Shown: in pieces, positions 40,658 to 48,079 of the stretch
Layout: each line of letters opens with the position of its first letter
Position numbering within the stretch: position 1 is the stretch's first letter
Assembly: GCA_900543585.1 (NCBI GenBank)
Contig: UQRP01000004.1
Span: 1-64,000, forward strand
DNA: 64,000 nucleotides
Origin: an uncultured Prevotella sp.
Lineage (GTDB): Bacteria; Bacteroidota; Bacteroidia; Bacteroidales; Bacteroidaceae
Direction: 5' to 3'
The notes under the pieces: model-generated
What the model was told of the DNA's origin: nothing
What the model saw: only the letters and a program-made list of their open reading frames with translations
Database searches by the model: none
Translations under genes and position numbers: made by a program

Positions 40658-42893
40658 TTTTCACGATTATTTTTACATTGCCGCCTTTGGCAAGCTTGCC
40701 GAAGAGTATGCCACGCATCAGCAGCGGCTTCAGCTCACGAGCGATGACTCTGTCCATCTCTCTTGCGCCATACTCTTTTGTGAAGCCCTTCTGAAGCAGG
40801 AACTCCAATGCTTCGTTGGCCAACTCCATGGTGACCTTCTTCTTGGTGAGCTTTGTTTGCAGTTCACCCAGTTTCTTGTTGAGAATCAGTCGTGCCATCT
40901 CCTTATCCATATCGTGGAAGACGACGGTGGACGACAAGCGGTTGAGGAATTCTGGCTTGAAGGTCCGTTTCACCTGCCCGAGCATAGCCTCGCCACGTGA
41001 GATATGGCTGTTGAAGCCCACGCTGGCCTGTGAGGCGAATTGCGCGCCGGCATTGGAGGTCATGATGAGGATAACATTTCGGAAGTCAGCCTTCTGACCC
41101 TTGTTGTCGGTGAGCACGGCATAGTCCATGACCTGCAAGAGAATATTATAGATGTCGCTGTGCGCCTTTTCTATCTCGTCGAGCAATAACACGCAGTTGG
41201 GTGTCTTACGGATGGCATCGGTGAGCAGCCCACCGTCTTCGTAGCCGACATATCCGGCAGGCGAGCCAATGAGTTTTGCCACGGTGTGCTTCTCCGTATA
41301 TTCGCTCATATCGAAGCGGACAAGGCTCACACCAAGCTCCTTAGCCAGGACGCGCGCCACTTCTGTCTTTCCCACACCAGTGGGCCCGACAAAGAGCAGA
41401 CTTGCCAAAGGCTTGTTGTCGTCCTGGAGACCAGCCTTAGCCATCTCAACAGCTTCGACGACCTGCCTAACAGCCTCGTCCTGACCATATATCTTTGCTG
41501 AGACACGGCTGTACAAGGTCTCTAATGCTTCGTTGTTGTCGTCCTTCAAGGCCTCGGCGTCAATCTTGCAGGTCTTTGTCAGCACCTGAGCAACGAGTTG
41601 TTTGTCCACGGTCTGTTCCTCGCTGTCAATGGGGTGGAGCTCTCTATAGGCTCCGGCCTCGTCGATAAGGTCTATCGCCTTGTCGGGGAGGAAGCGGTTG
41701 GAGATATATTTCGCCGACGCATGGACGGCATAGGCAATGGCTTCGTCGGTATATTTCACATGGTGGAAGTCCTCGTAGCCTTTCTGTAAGCCTTGGAGAA
41801 TCTTGACAGCGTCGTCCTCCGACGGTTCTTGGATGTCTATCTCCTGAAAGCGTCGGACAATGCCTTTGGACTGTGCGAAGTAGCGTTTGTACTCATCGTA
41901 TGTTGTAGACCCGATAAAACGTATATCACCGGATTCCAGATACGGTTTGAGCATGTTGGAAGCGTCTAAGGAACCATCGGATCCTCGTCCGGCACCAACC
42001 AGATTGTGTATCTCGTCGATATAGATAATGGCATTGCCCTCTTTGCGCGCACCTTCCATCACCTGCTTGATGCGCTTTTCGAAGTCGCCACGATATTGTG
42101 TTCCGGCCAGCATCGTCCCCATGTCCATGGAATAGATTTTGCTACCTTTCAGTCTGTCGGGGACATTGTCTTTGTTGATTCTGTCAGCAAGACCGTAGAC
42201 AAGCGCTGTCTTGCCTACGCCGGGCTCGCCGATATGCAGCGGATTGTTCTTGTCTTTCCGGCAGAGCACCTGAATCGTGCGTTCCAGTTCTTTGTCACGT
42301 CCGATGAGCGGGTTGTGGTTGGCAAGGTCATCGTTGACGCACGTGACGAGAGCCTTCCACTGGCTCTCACCTTTCCTTGAGGCATCGGGGCTATCATCAT
42401 CATCGGGGCCCCACGCATCCAAAGCCTCACTGTAGGTGTCAAAATCGTAAGCCTCTATCAACTCGTGCATGAACCCGGCAGCATCACCATTGATGTTTCT
42501 CAACAGCAGGTAGCTTGCCCAACTGTCTTCGAGATGCAGCAAGGCATCAGAGAAATGGGTAACGTCTATCGTGTCGTGACCGGAGAAGTAAGCTTGGCTG
42601 GCGGCATTCTGCATCAGCTGCTGACTCTGCTCAGAGAGTTGCGGGGTATATTGCTTGTCTTTCGGCTCTCTCTCCTGTTCCTGCTCATTGATGACGTTAA
42701 GTACCTGTTCTTGAAACTCTGCGGCATCCGTGTCGTAACATTTGAGGGCTATTTCAAAGTTGGGAACTGATGATAGTTCATAGAGAAAATGCTCGGGCGT
42801 GACAAACTGTTGACGCAACTGAGTGCAGAGTCCTATGGCTCCCTGCAACACCTCGGTAAGCTCAGAGGAGTTTTTCATCATTTTTCCTGCCAT
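40635..42893 (-). CDS. clpA: ClpA AAA+ unfoldase
   Basis: 752 residues, full ClpA length, with two AAA+ modules: Walker A GEPGVGKTALV (about residue 215) and GPTGVGKTEVA (about residue 495), Walker B IIYIDEIHN and VLLLDEIEKAH. The N-domain (FVTPEHFLYEL) is where ClpS docks. The annotatable GTG at 42899 overlaps the AAGGAGGTG ribosome binding site at the end of clpS; the ATG at 42893 is correctly spaced from it, so it is the start. Unfolds substrates for ClpP, which is not in the window. Confidence 0.95.
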   Translation of the reverse strand: MAGKMMKNSSELTEVLQGAIGLCTQLRQQFVTPEHFLYELSSVPNFEIALKCYDTDAAEFQEQVLNVINEQEQEREPKDKQYTPQLSEQSQQLMQNAASQAYFSGHDTIDVTHFSDALLHLEDSWASYLLLRNINGDAAGFMHELIEAYDFDTYSEALDAWGPDDDDSPDASRKGESQWKALVTCVNDDLANHNPLIGRDKELERTIQVLCRKDKNNPLHIGEPGVGKTALVYGLADRINKDNVPDRLKGSKIYSMDMGTMLAGTQYRGDFEKRIKQVMEGARKEGNAIIYIDEIHNLVGAGRGSDGSLDASNMLKPYLESGDIRFIGSTTYDEYKRYFAQSKGIVRRFQEIDIQEPSEDDAVKILQGLQKGYEDFHHVKYTDEAIAYAVHASAKYISNRFLPDKAIDLIDEAGAYRELHPIDSEEQTVDKQLVAQVLTKTCKIDAEALKDDNNEALETLYSRVSAKIYGQDEAVRQVVEAVEMAKAGLQDDNKPLASLLFVGPTGVGKTEVARVLAKELGVSLVRFDMSEYTEKHTVAKLIGSPAGYVGYEDGGLLTDAIRKTPNCVLLLDEIEKAHSDIYNILLQVMDYAVLTDNKGQKADFRNVILIMTSNAGAQFASQASVGFNSHISRGEAMLGQVKRTFKPEFLNRLSSTVVFHDMDKEMARLILNKKLGELQTKLTKKKVTMELANEALEFLLQKGFTKEYGAREMDRVIARELKPLLMRGILFGKLAKGGNVKIIVKNDSLAIG

Positions 42894-42895
42894 GG

Positions 42896-43198
42896 TCACA
42901 CCTCCTTATAAGTTATCTTCAGCGGAAACCCAGCCTCACGGGCCATGGATGTTGCCACCTTCGTGCGGGTGACCGCTAAATCGTAGCTATAGACTCCGAC
43001 TGAAGCCTGACCTTCCTGATGCACTTTCATCATGATCTGCTCAGCTTCCTGCTGTCCTTTGAGGAAGATCTCAGTCAGCAGCTTCACGACAAACTCCATA
43101 GTTGTGAAGTCGTCGTTCCAGAATATCACTGCCCATTTGTGGGGCTCTCTTATCTCGATTCTGTCTTTTACGTTTATTTGTCCTTCTTGTTGTGCCAT
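42896..43198 (-). CDS. clpS: ATP-dependent Clp protease adaptor ClpS
   Basis: 100-residue N-recognin that delivers proteins with bulky hydrophobic N-termini to ClpA. The core WAVIFWNDDFTTMEFVVKLL contains the N-degron pocket asparagine and aspartates, and VHQEGQASVGVYSYDLA the C-terminal helix region. A TAAATTTG core lies 73 bases upstream (43271-43278). Its last codons contain the clpA ribosome binding site AAGGAGG. Confidence 0.95.
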   Translation of the reverse strand: MAQQEGQINVKDRIEIREPHKWAVIFWNDDFTTMEFVVKLLTEIFLKGQQEAEQIMMKVHQEGQASVGVYSYDLAVTRTKVATSMAREAGFPLKITYKEV

Positions 43199-43270
43199 AG
43201 TGTAAGCTATTGCAAAAAAAAATCTTTGATTGTTGTTGTTGGCAAAAAGACATTACCAGCTTTTTGGCTA

Positions 43271-43278
43271 CAAATTTA
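43271..43278 (-). promoter_or_regulatory. Promoter -7 box of clpS-clpA-aat
   Basis: TAAATTTG on the minus strand, 73 bases before clpS. Confidence 0.5.
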
Positions 43279-43424
43279 CGAAATAATATTCATATCCATC
43301 ATTCTTCCTCAACTTTTCGTGCTATGTGGTGCTGACAGGTGATGTTTGTTGGGCATCAAATGTGCAATGCAGGATAAAAAGCATAATAAAGTACAAAATA
43401 TTGTGCCCTGTCATATTATTATTG

Positions 43425-43432
43425 TAGCTTTG
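43425..43432 (+). promoter_or_regulatory. Promoter -7 box of the DUF4251 gene
   Basis: TAGCTTTG, 25 bases before the ATG at 43457; the expected transcript start near 43439 leaves only six bases before the alternative ATG at 43445. Confidence 0.5.
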
Positions 43433-43456
43433 AAGCAGTTTTAAATGCAGAGCAAG

Positions 43457-43942
43457 ATGAAAAAGTCGTTGATCTTTTTGGTAGCAATCTTATTCCTGGT
43501 GTCGTGTGGATCTCTGCACAACAGCCAGGAGAAGGTTACTGCGGAGCAGAAGTCCGCACAGATTCAGGATTCTATTCATGCGCGTACCTTCACGGTGGAA
43601 TTCAATTACGTGAACCCGATGCGCATGCCTCCCCACTACCTTACCACAGCCTATACCTTGCGGCTTTGTGGTGACAGTCTCGTCAGCGAACTGCCGTATT
43701 TTGGTAGGGCTTATCGTGCCAATCCTGCTGATAATGACCGCAGTCCATTGTCGTTCACTGGTAGAGTGGGGGAGGCAAAGATGGTGAAAGGGAAGAATGA
43801 CTATACCATCACTTTCAAGACGAAGAATGGGATAGAACTGCTGGAATACACTTTGAATCTCTTCTCCAATGGCCAGGCTTATCTCTCGGTCAGTTCTTCT
43901 GACCGAGAGCCTATCAGCTTCAATGGAGCCATCGTGTTATAG
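43457..43942 (+). CDS. DUF4251-type lipoprotein
   Basis: 161 residues starting with MKKSLIFLVAILFLVSC, a clear lipobox. The remainder matches the DUF4251 pattern: FTVEFNYVNPMRMPP, SELPYFGRAYRA, KNGIELLEYTLNLFSNGQAYLSV. These small beta-rich lipoproteins are common in Bacteroidales and have no known function. An in-frame ATG at 43445 is possible but would lie right at the transcript start. It ends base-to-base against the next minus-strand gene. Confidence 0.82.
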   Translation: MKKSLIFLVAILFLVSCGSLHNSQEKVTAEQKSAQIQDSIHARTFTVEFNYVNPMRMPPHYLTTAYTLRLCGDSLVSELPYFGRAYRANPADNDRSPLSFTGRVGEAKMVKGKNDYTITFKTKNGIELLEYTLNLFSNGQAYLSVSSSDREPISFNGAIVL

Positions 43943-44362
43943 TCACAGACCAGGATTCAACTTGTCTCTGAACCCGTGATACCAGCTGGTGCCCAGGCAG
44001 ATGGCATGGGACAGTCGGTGAAGGCAGACATCGAGGTCTGTGTCCTCCTTTGCAAAGTCTCCCTTGTAGCCGGAGAAGATGACGAAGAAGGAGTAGTCGC
44101 CGGTGATATACTGGGTGGTAAGGTGCATGGATAAGGCTTTCCCCAGCATATTGTCGAAGTCGCTGACGTCCTTGGTGTGGACGATTTGCAGGGCGACTTT
44201 AAGTCCCGTCTTCTGATGGATGATTTCGACGGGTCCCATGCCGTCGACTTGTTTTACTTCGATGAAGAAGTCTTCGAAGTTGACTTTTGCTGCGTTTACA
44301 CCTGGGTTGATAGCGCGTGGATAAGCCACCGCCGTTGTTGGATGATGCTGAATTACTTGCAT
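43943..44362 (-). CDS. Hypothetical protein
   Basis: 139 residues, cytoplasmic by appearance, not recognised. Features: a beta-rich middle (FFIEVKQVDGMGPVEIIHQKTGLKVALQIV), DYSFFVIFSGYKGDF, and two cysteines near the C-terminus. A promoter core TACCTTTG at 44482-44489 supports expression, with a 115-base leader. Its stop abuts that of the DUF4251 gene on the other strand. Confidence 0.65.
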   Translation of the reverse strand: MQVIQHHPTTAVAYPRAINPGVNAAKVNFEDFFIEVKQVDGMGPVEIIHQKTGLKVALQIVHTKDVSDFDNMLGKALSMHLTTQYITGDYSFFVIFSGYKGDFAKEDTDLDVCLHRLSHAICLGTSWYHGFRDKLNPGL

Positions 44363-44481
44363 GTTGCGTTATGTTTTAGTTAATACTGTCGTTAACTCGC
44401 ATCGTCTTACCACCGTGATCATAACAGTCCGGTTGGTGCGCACTGAAGCGACTCTTGATGCTAAAAATCTTATTTCGGCTG

Positions 44482-44489
44482 CAAAGGTA
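44482..44489 (-). promoter_or_regulatory. Promoter -7 box of the hypothetical gene
   Basis: TACCTTTG on the minus strand, with a TTTG 18 bases further upstream; 120 bases before the ATG. Confidence 0.55.
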
Positions 44490-44535
44490 GTGATATTATT
44501 TTAAACACAAAAGCTTTTCCTGTTTTTTCTATTTT

Positions 44536-44724
44536 TTATATCACATTTCTGTGAACATGGTGGTGAAGGAACTCTGCAAACGTGACCTTGACGAGAAGTT
44601 GTGGAGCCATGAGATGAACATCGGAACGCACTGCAAGCTTCCATGGCTTTTGAGGGGTGGATTGGGGCTTTGCCATAGCCGACACGACCAGGAAAAGCAG
44701 AATGAGAGTGAATAATTTCTTTAT
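44536..44724 (-). pseudogene. Truncated exported metallophosphoesterase gene
   Basis: The minus strand reads, after an ATA where ATG would be expected, KKLFTLILLFLVVSAMA (signal peptide), then KLAVRSDVHLMAPQLLVK, the first metal motif (D-x-H) of a secreted calcineurin-like phosphoesterase, and stops at 44536 after about 62 codons. The other metal motifs are missing and there is no promoter core, so it is a 3'-truncated remnant with a mutated start. An intact but distinct phosphoesterase gene begins 90 bases away on the other strand. Confidence 0.6.
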
Positions 44725-44785
44725 GTAAAAAGGCCCATTTTTGTGGTAATATGTTCTTTTATTTGTGTCAATGGTGGAAAAAGAC

Positions 44786-44793
44786 TATTTTTG
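44786..44793 (+). promoter_or_regulatory. Promoter -7 box of the metallophosphoesterase gene
   Basis: TATTTTTG, 23 bases before the ATG at 44816; it rules out the ATG at 44771. Between 44363 and 44815 only this, the remnant and the opposing promoter are seen. Confidence 0.65.
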
Positions 44794-44815
44794 CAACGTA
44801 AAACCATACCGACTT

Positions 44816-45910
44816 ATGAGATTTGCATTCTTGATATTCCTCCTGCTCCCTGTTGCAGGACAGGCTTATGTCTGCTTCCGCACGTGGCAACTGCTGCCCG
44901 CTATTCCCGCCCTGCGCATTGCCGTCGTAGCACTGATGGTAGTGACCTTCGTGTTGTTCTTCATCGCTATGTCTGGGACTATCGACCATTGGCCGATGCC
45001 TTTGGCTACTGCTACTTATGAGATAGGGACATCGTGGCTGATGATTCTCCTTTATCTCTTCCTTGCCTTCCTTCTCCTTGACATCCTGCGATTGTGTCAT
45101 GTCCTTCCCATGTCTGTTGTCCGTGGCAACGCCTGGACTTCGGCAGCGCTTACCATCTTCATGACAGCGCTCTTCGTCTACGCCTACTTCCACTTCGACG
45201 ACAAGAAACGGGTGGAGCTGACCGTGACGACCGATAAGCCCCTTGACAGTGACCTCACCCTCGTCCTTGTCAGCGACCTTCATCTCGGCTATCATAACAC
45301 GCGTGCCGACCTTCATCGCTGGCTTCAGCTTCTCAAGGCAGAGAATCCTGACGCCATCCTCATCGGTGGTGACATCATCGATGGCAGCTATCGTCCCGTG
45401 GCAGAGACGGCCATGGCAGAGGAGTTCCGCTCTCTCGGCATCCCCGTTTATGCCTGTCTTGGCAACCACGACTATTACACAGGCCTTGACGCTGATCTAC
45501 GGTTCTGTCAGGAAGCTGGCATTCATCTGCTACGTGACGAGATGGCAGATTTTAGAGGCATCACCATCATTGGGCGCGACGATCGCACCAACATCCGGCG
45601 CAAGTCGCTGACTGCTATTCTGCAATCCACTGACAAGCACCGGTTCCTCCTGGAACTCGACCATCAGCCCTACCATTTAGAGGAGGCGGAGCATAATGGC
45701 ATCGACTTCGAGTTTGCCGGACATACCCACCACGGACAGGTGTGGCCCGTCAATTGGATTACCGATGCCGTCTATGAGGATGCCTTCGGACCTTTGCAGA
45801 AAGGCTTTACACATTATTATGTTAGCTCTGGTCTCGGCATTTGGGGCGCAAAGTTCAGAATAGGGACGCAGTCAGAATATGTTGTATTGAGAATCAAAAC
45901 GCACCACTAA
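44816..45910 (+). CDS. Membrane-anchored metallophosphoesterase (YaeI/YkuE-like)
   Basis: 364 residues. Four N-terminal transmembrane helices (residues about 1-22, 33-58, 73-100, 107-130) precede a calcineurin-like domain with all metal motifs: LVSDLHLGYH, LIGGDIIDG, CLGNHDYY, FAGHTHHGQVWP. Relatives such as YaeI/YkuE act on membrane lipids or on unknown substrates at the cell surface; the substrate here is open. The frame is open upstream of 44816, but the promoter core lies between, so MRFAFLIFLLLPVAGQAYVC is used as start. Confidence 0.88.
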   Translation: MRFAFLIFLLLPVAGQAYVCFRTWQLLPAIPALRIAVVALMVVTFVLFFIAMSGTIDHWPMPLATATYEIGTSWLMILLYLFLAFLLLDILRLCHVLPMSVVRGNAWTSAALTIFMTALFVYAYFHFDDKKRVELTVTTDKPLDSDLTLVLVSDLHLGYHNTRADLHRWLQLLKAENPDAILIGGDIIDGSYRPVAETAMAEEFRSLGIPVYACLGNHDYYTGLDADLRFCQEAGIHLLRDEMADFRGITIIGRDDRTNIRRKSLTAILQSTDKHRFLLELDHQPYHLEEAEHNGIDFEFAGHTHHGQVWPVNWITDAVYEDAFGPLQKGFTHYYVSSGLGIWGAKFRIGTQSEYVVLRIKTHH

Positions 45911-45957
45911 TTAATGTTAAATCGGGTGAAAAGTTTTCTACATTGAGAAAATGGTAG

Positions 45958-45965
45958 TACTTTTG
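45958..45965 (+). promoter_or_regulatory. Promoter -7 box of the arsR-like gene
   Basis: TACTTTTG, 39 bases before the ATG. Confidence 0.6.
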
Positions 45966-46004
45966 CGAATATAGAAAGATAAGTTTCCAAGATAACGATA
46001 GTCA

Positions 46005-46343
46005 ATGGACAATAAGAAAGATTACGGTCTCAAGGCCGAGCAGACGGCGCGCTTTGCCAAAGCCTTAGCTCATCCTGCCCGGATACAGATAATGCAATTC
46101 TTAGCTCGCCAGCAGGAATGCTATTTCGGTGACATCCACGATGAGTTGCCCATTGCCAAAGCTACTGTGAGTCAGCATCTGAAAGAGCTGAAGGAAGCTG
46201 GGCTCATTCAGGGAACGATCGAAGCGCCAAAGGTGAAGTACTGCATCAACCGCGACAACTGGCAGTATGCCCGTGAGCTTTTTACCGACTTTTTCAATAT
46301 GAAGATAGCGTCTTGCGGGTGTGGCTGCTCGCAGGACTCATAG
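46005..46343 (+). CDS. ArsR/SmtB-family transcriptional regulator
   Basis: 112-residue winged-helix repressor: AKALAHPARIQIMQFLARQ, then the recognition helix KATVSQHLKELKEAGLI and wing GTIEAPKVKYCIN. The C-terminus ends CGCGCSQDS, three clustered cysteines that could bind As(III) or another soft metal. ArsD is encoded 72 bases downstream, which supports arsenic sensing. A classic ELCVCDL site is replaced by ECYFGDI with only one cysteine, so the sensor is probably the C-terminal cluster. Confidence 0.88.
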   Translation: MDNKKDYGLKAEQTARFAKALAHPARIQIMQFLARQQECYFGDIHDELPIAKATVSQHLKELKEAGLIQGTIEAPKVKYCINRDNWQYARELFTDFFNMKIASCGCGCSQDS

Positions 46344-46415
46344 GTGGGCCTTTGCTGTTCCACCTTATTCATTTACAATCTATTCGCCAATTTGCAAACA
46401 ACCAATTTTTATACC

Positions 46416-46751
46416 ATGAAGACATTAGAGATTTTTGACCCGGGTCAGTGCTGCACCAAAGACACCTGCTGCCATGGCGGCCACAGCCTGCTGCGTATTG
46501 ACGCGATTACCGACCAGCTGAGAGGCATGGGCATAGAGGTGACACGTCATACGCTCAACTACGACCCCCAGGCTTTCATGCACAATATGCAGGTCAACCA
46601 GATGTTGCAGACAAAAGGTGTGGAGGTGCTGCCTATCACACTCGTCGACGGCGACATTGTTCTCATGGGCGAATATCCCACGACAGAACAGTTCAGTGAA
46701 TGGGCGGGGAGAGAACTCTCTGTTCCGACAGAATCAGACTGCTGCTGTTAA
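46416..46751 (+). CDS. arsD: ArsD-family arsenite metallochaperone
   Basis: 111 residues: MKTLEIFDPGQCCTKDTCC carries the N-terminal cysteine set, then QLRGMGIEVTRHTLNYDPQAF, VLPITLVDGDIVLMGEYP, and a C-terminal CCC. ArsD passes As(III) to the ArsA ATPase, but no arsA, arsB or acr3 gene is nearby, so here it is an orphan. The upstream frame (from 46344) is not used because it does not match the family. The Crp/Fnr gene starts only 10 bases later. Confidence 0.85.
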   Translation: MKTLEIFDPGQCCTKDTCCHGGHSLLRIDAITDQLRGMGIEVTRHTLNYDPQAFMHNMQVNQMLQTKGVEVLPITLVDGDIVLMGEYPTTEQFSEWAGRELSVPTESDCCC

Positions 46752-46761
46752 CATCATTATC

Positions 46762-47433
46762 ATGGACGAGAGCAAATACATTGAAGTTCTGAAGAGTTGT
46801 CCGCTGTTCCGTAATATGGATGCCACTGCTATTGTCGACATCCTCAGCGGCTATCCCCATCGTTTGGTGACTTTCTCTAAAGGTGACCTCTTTGCTGTGG
46901 CTGGCCTGCCCTGCCGCTATGCCGATATTGTTGTCGAGGGTACGCTGGTCTGCCGCATGGCCTCTCCGGCCGGCAAAGAGGTGGAGGTGAGCAGGCTGAC
47001 AGCGGGCCGCGTTGTAGCCCCTGCTTTCATCTTCGCTACCGTCAACGATATGCCTGTGACCGTGCAGGCTGCCAACAACGTCGTCGTACTGCGCTGGCAA
47101 AGGGAAACATTCCGAAAAATGATGAACGAGGATAGTGCGGTGCAAGACAACTTCATCACCCTGCTCTCGGACACCAATGCATTCCTGACACGCAAGCTGA
47201 ACATGCTCAGTCTGATGACGGTGCGCGAGAAGGTTGCCAACCTGCTCTTACAGCGTGCCAAAGAGCAGAAAACACGGCAGATTGTGCTCTTCCGCAGCCG
47301 TCAGGAGATAGCAGGCAGCATGGGCATACAGAAGTTCTCCCTTATGCGCGTCCTCGCCGATTTTGAAAAGGAAGGAGCTATTAAGATTGATGGGCGTAAT
47401 ATAGAAATTCTTGACAGCCGGAAGCTGAAATGA
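46762..47433 (+). CDS. Crp/Fnr-family transcriptional regulator (HcpR-like)
   Basis: 223 residues: a cyclic-nucleotide-type beta barrel at about 10-125, dimer helix, and a C-terminal winged helix with the recognition segment RSRQEIAGSMGIQKFSLMRVLADFEKEGAI. No N-terminal cysteine cluster of the Fnr type. Its position directly before the hemerythrin-hcp genes is that of HcpR, a heme-dependent sensor of nitric oxide in anaerobes; that assignment is inferred from context. It is probably co-transcribed with arsD. Confidence 0.85.
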   Translation: MDESKYIEVLKSCPLFRNMDATAIVDILSGYPHRLVTFSKGDLFAVAGLPCRYADIVVEGTLVCRMASPAGKEVEVSRLTAGRVVAPAFIFATVNDMPVTVQAANNVVVLRWQRETFRKMMNEDSAVQDNFITLLSDTNAFLTRKLNMLSLMTVREKVANLLLQRAKEQKTRQIVLFRSRQEIAGSMGIQKFSLMRVLADFEKEGAIKIDGRNIEILDSRKLK

Positions 47434-47458
47434 CTTTTAATCTTTTTTAATGCCAAAG

Positions 47459-47474
47459 GGTAACAATTGTGACC
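47459..47474. promoter_or_regulatory. Crp/Fnr-type operator of the hemerythrin-hcp promoter
   Basis: GGTAACAATTGTGACC is a 16-bp palindrome with one mismatch. Its centre is about 44 bases before the expected start, the location of class II Crp/Fnr activator sites. Confidence 0.6.
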
Positions 47475-47496
47475 TGATGCACCTTATTTTTCTTCC

Positions 47497-47504
47497 TAAC
47501 TTTG
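47497..47504 (+). promoter_or_regulatory. Promoter -7 box of the hemerythrin-hcp unit
   Basis: TAACTTTG, 24 bases before the ATG at 47528. Confidence 0.7.
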
Positions 47505-47527
47505 CATCGCATTAAAAAAGATAGACT

Positions 47528-48058
47528 ATGGAAGATAAAAGTAGATATAACTTCAGCGAGTGGCCTTTGGACCTGCTGATAGATTATGTGCTCAAAGTAC
47601 ATCACCGTGCGGTCCGTGAGAAAGGTCCCGACACCCTTGCACTCATCGGCAAGGTGAAAAGTGAGAATCCTGTCCTTGACGAGGTTGAGGCACTCTTTGC
47701 CCAGTCTCTCAACGACCTCGATGTTCATCTGATGAAAGAGGAGCGTGTTCTATTTCCCTTTATCTTAGACCTTTTCGACACCTCGCGCGATGGCGGTGAG
47801 ATGGGACCGATGCACTGCGGAACTGTCCGCAACCCCATCAATGTGATGATGGCCGACCACGACGGCGAGCTGGAGCGTCATGCACGCATCGCCACACTCC
47901 TCAACGGCTACAAGGCTCCCGATGATGCTTCTGATGACTATAAAGATATGGTATACCGGCTGAGTGAGTTCAGCCGTGACCTCAGAGAGCACACACACGT
48001 AGAGAATGATTTCATCTTCCCCGAGGCCATAGAGCTGGAGAAGGTATTGGTAGGATAA
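47528..48058 (+). CDS. Hemerythrin-domain protein (RIC/YtfE-like, di-iron)
   Basis: 176 residues corresponding to the C-terminal HHE domain of RIC/YtfE/ScdA. Candidate di-iron ligands appear in order: HH in KVHHRAVRE, H and E in HLMKEERVLFP, H and E in MMADHDGELERH, and H, E in LREHTHVENDFIFPEA. The N-terminal ScdA domain of full RIC proteins is absent. RIC proteins repair iron-sulfur clusters damaged by nitric oxide. It is co-transcribed with hcp, 21 bases downstream. Confidence 0.88.
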   Translation: MEDKSRYNFSEWPLDLLIDYVLKVHHRAVREKGPDTLALIGKVKSENPVLDEVEALFAQSLNDLDVHLMKEERVLFPFILDLFDTSRDGGEMGPMHCGTVRNPINVMMADHDGELERHARIATLLNGYKAPDDASDDYKDMVYRLSEFSRDLREHTHVENDFIFPEAIELEKVLVG

Positions 48059-48079
48059 ACGATAAAATATACAAAAACA

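Noticed and set aside
43340..43370. GGGCATCAAATGTGCA as a sigma-54 promoter for the DUF4251 gene
   Set aside because: Only the GG-N10-GC spacing fits; the -24 box is poor and a TAGCTTTG core lies closer to the gene.
44177..44383. Plus-strand 68-codon frame opposite the hypothetical gene
   Set aside because: It overlaps a minus-strand frame that has better composition and its own promoter core.
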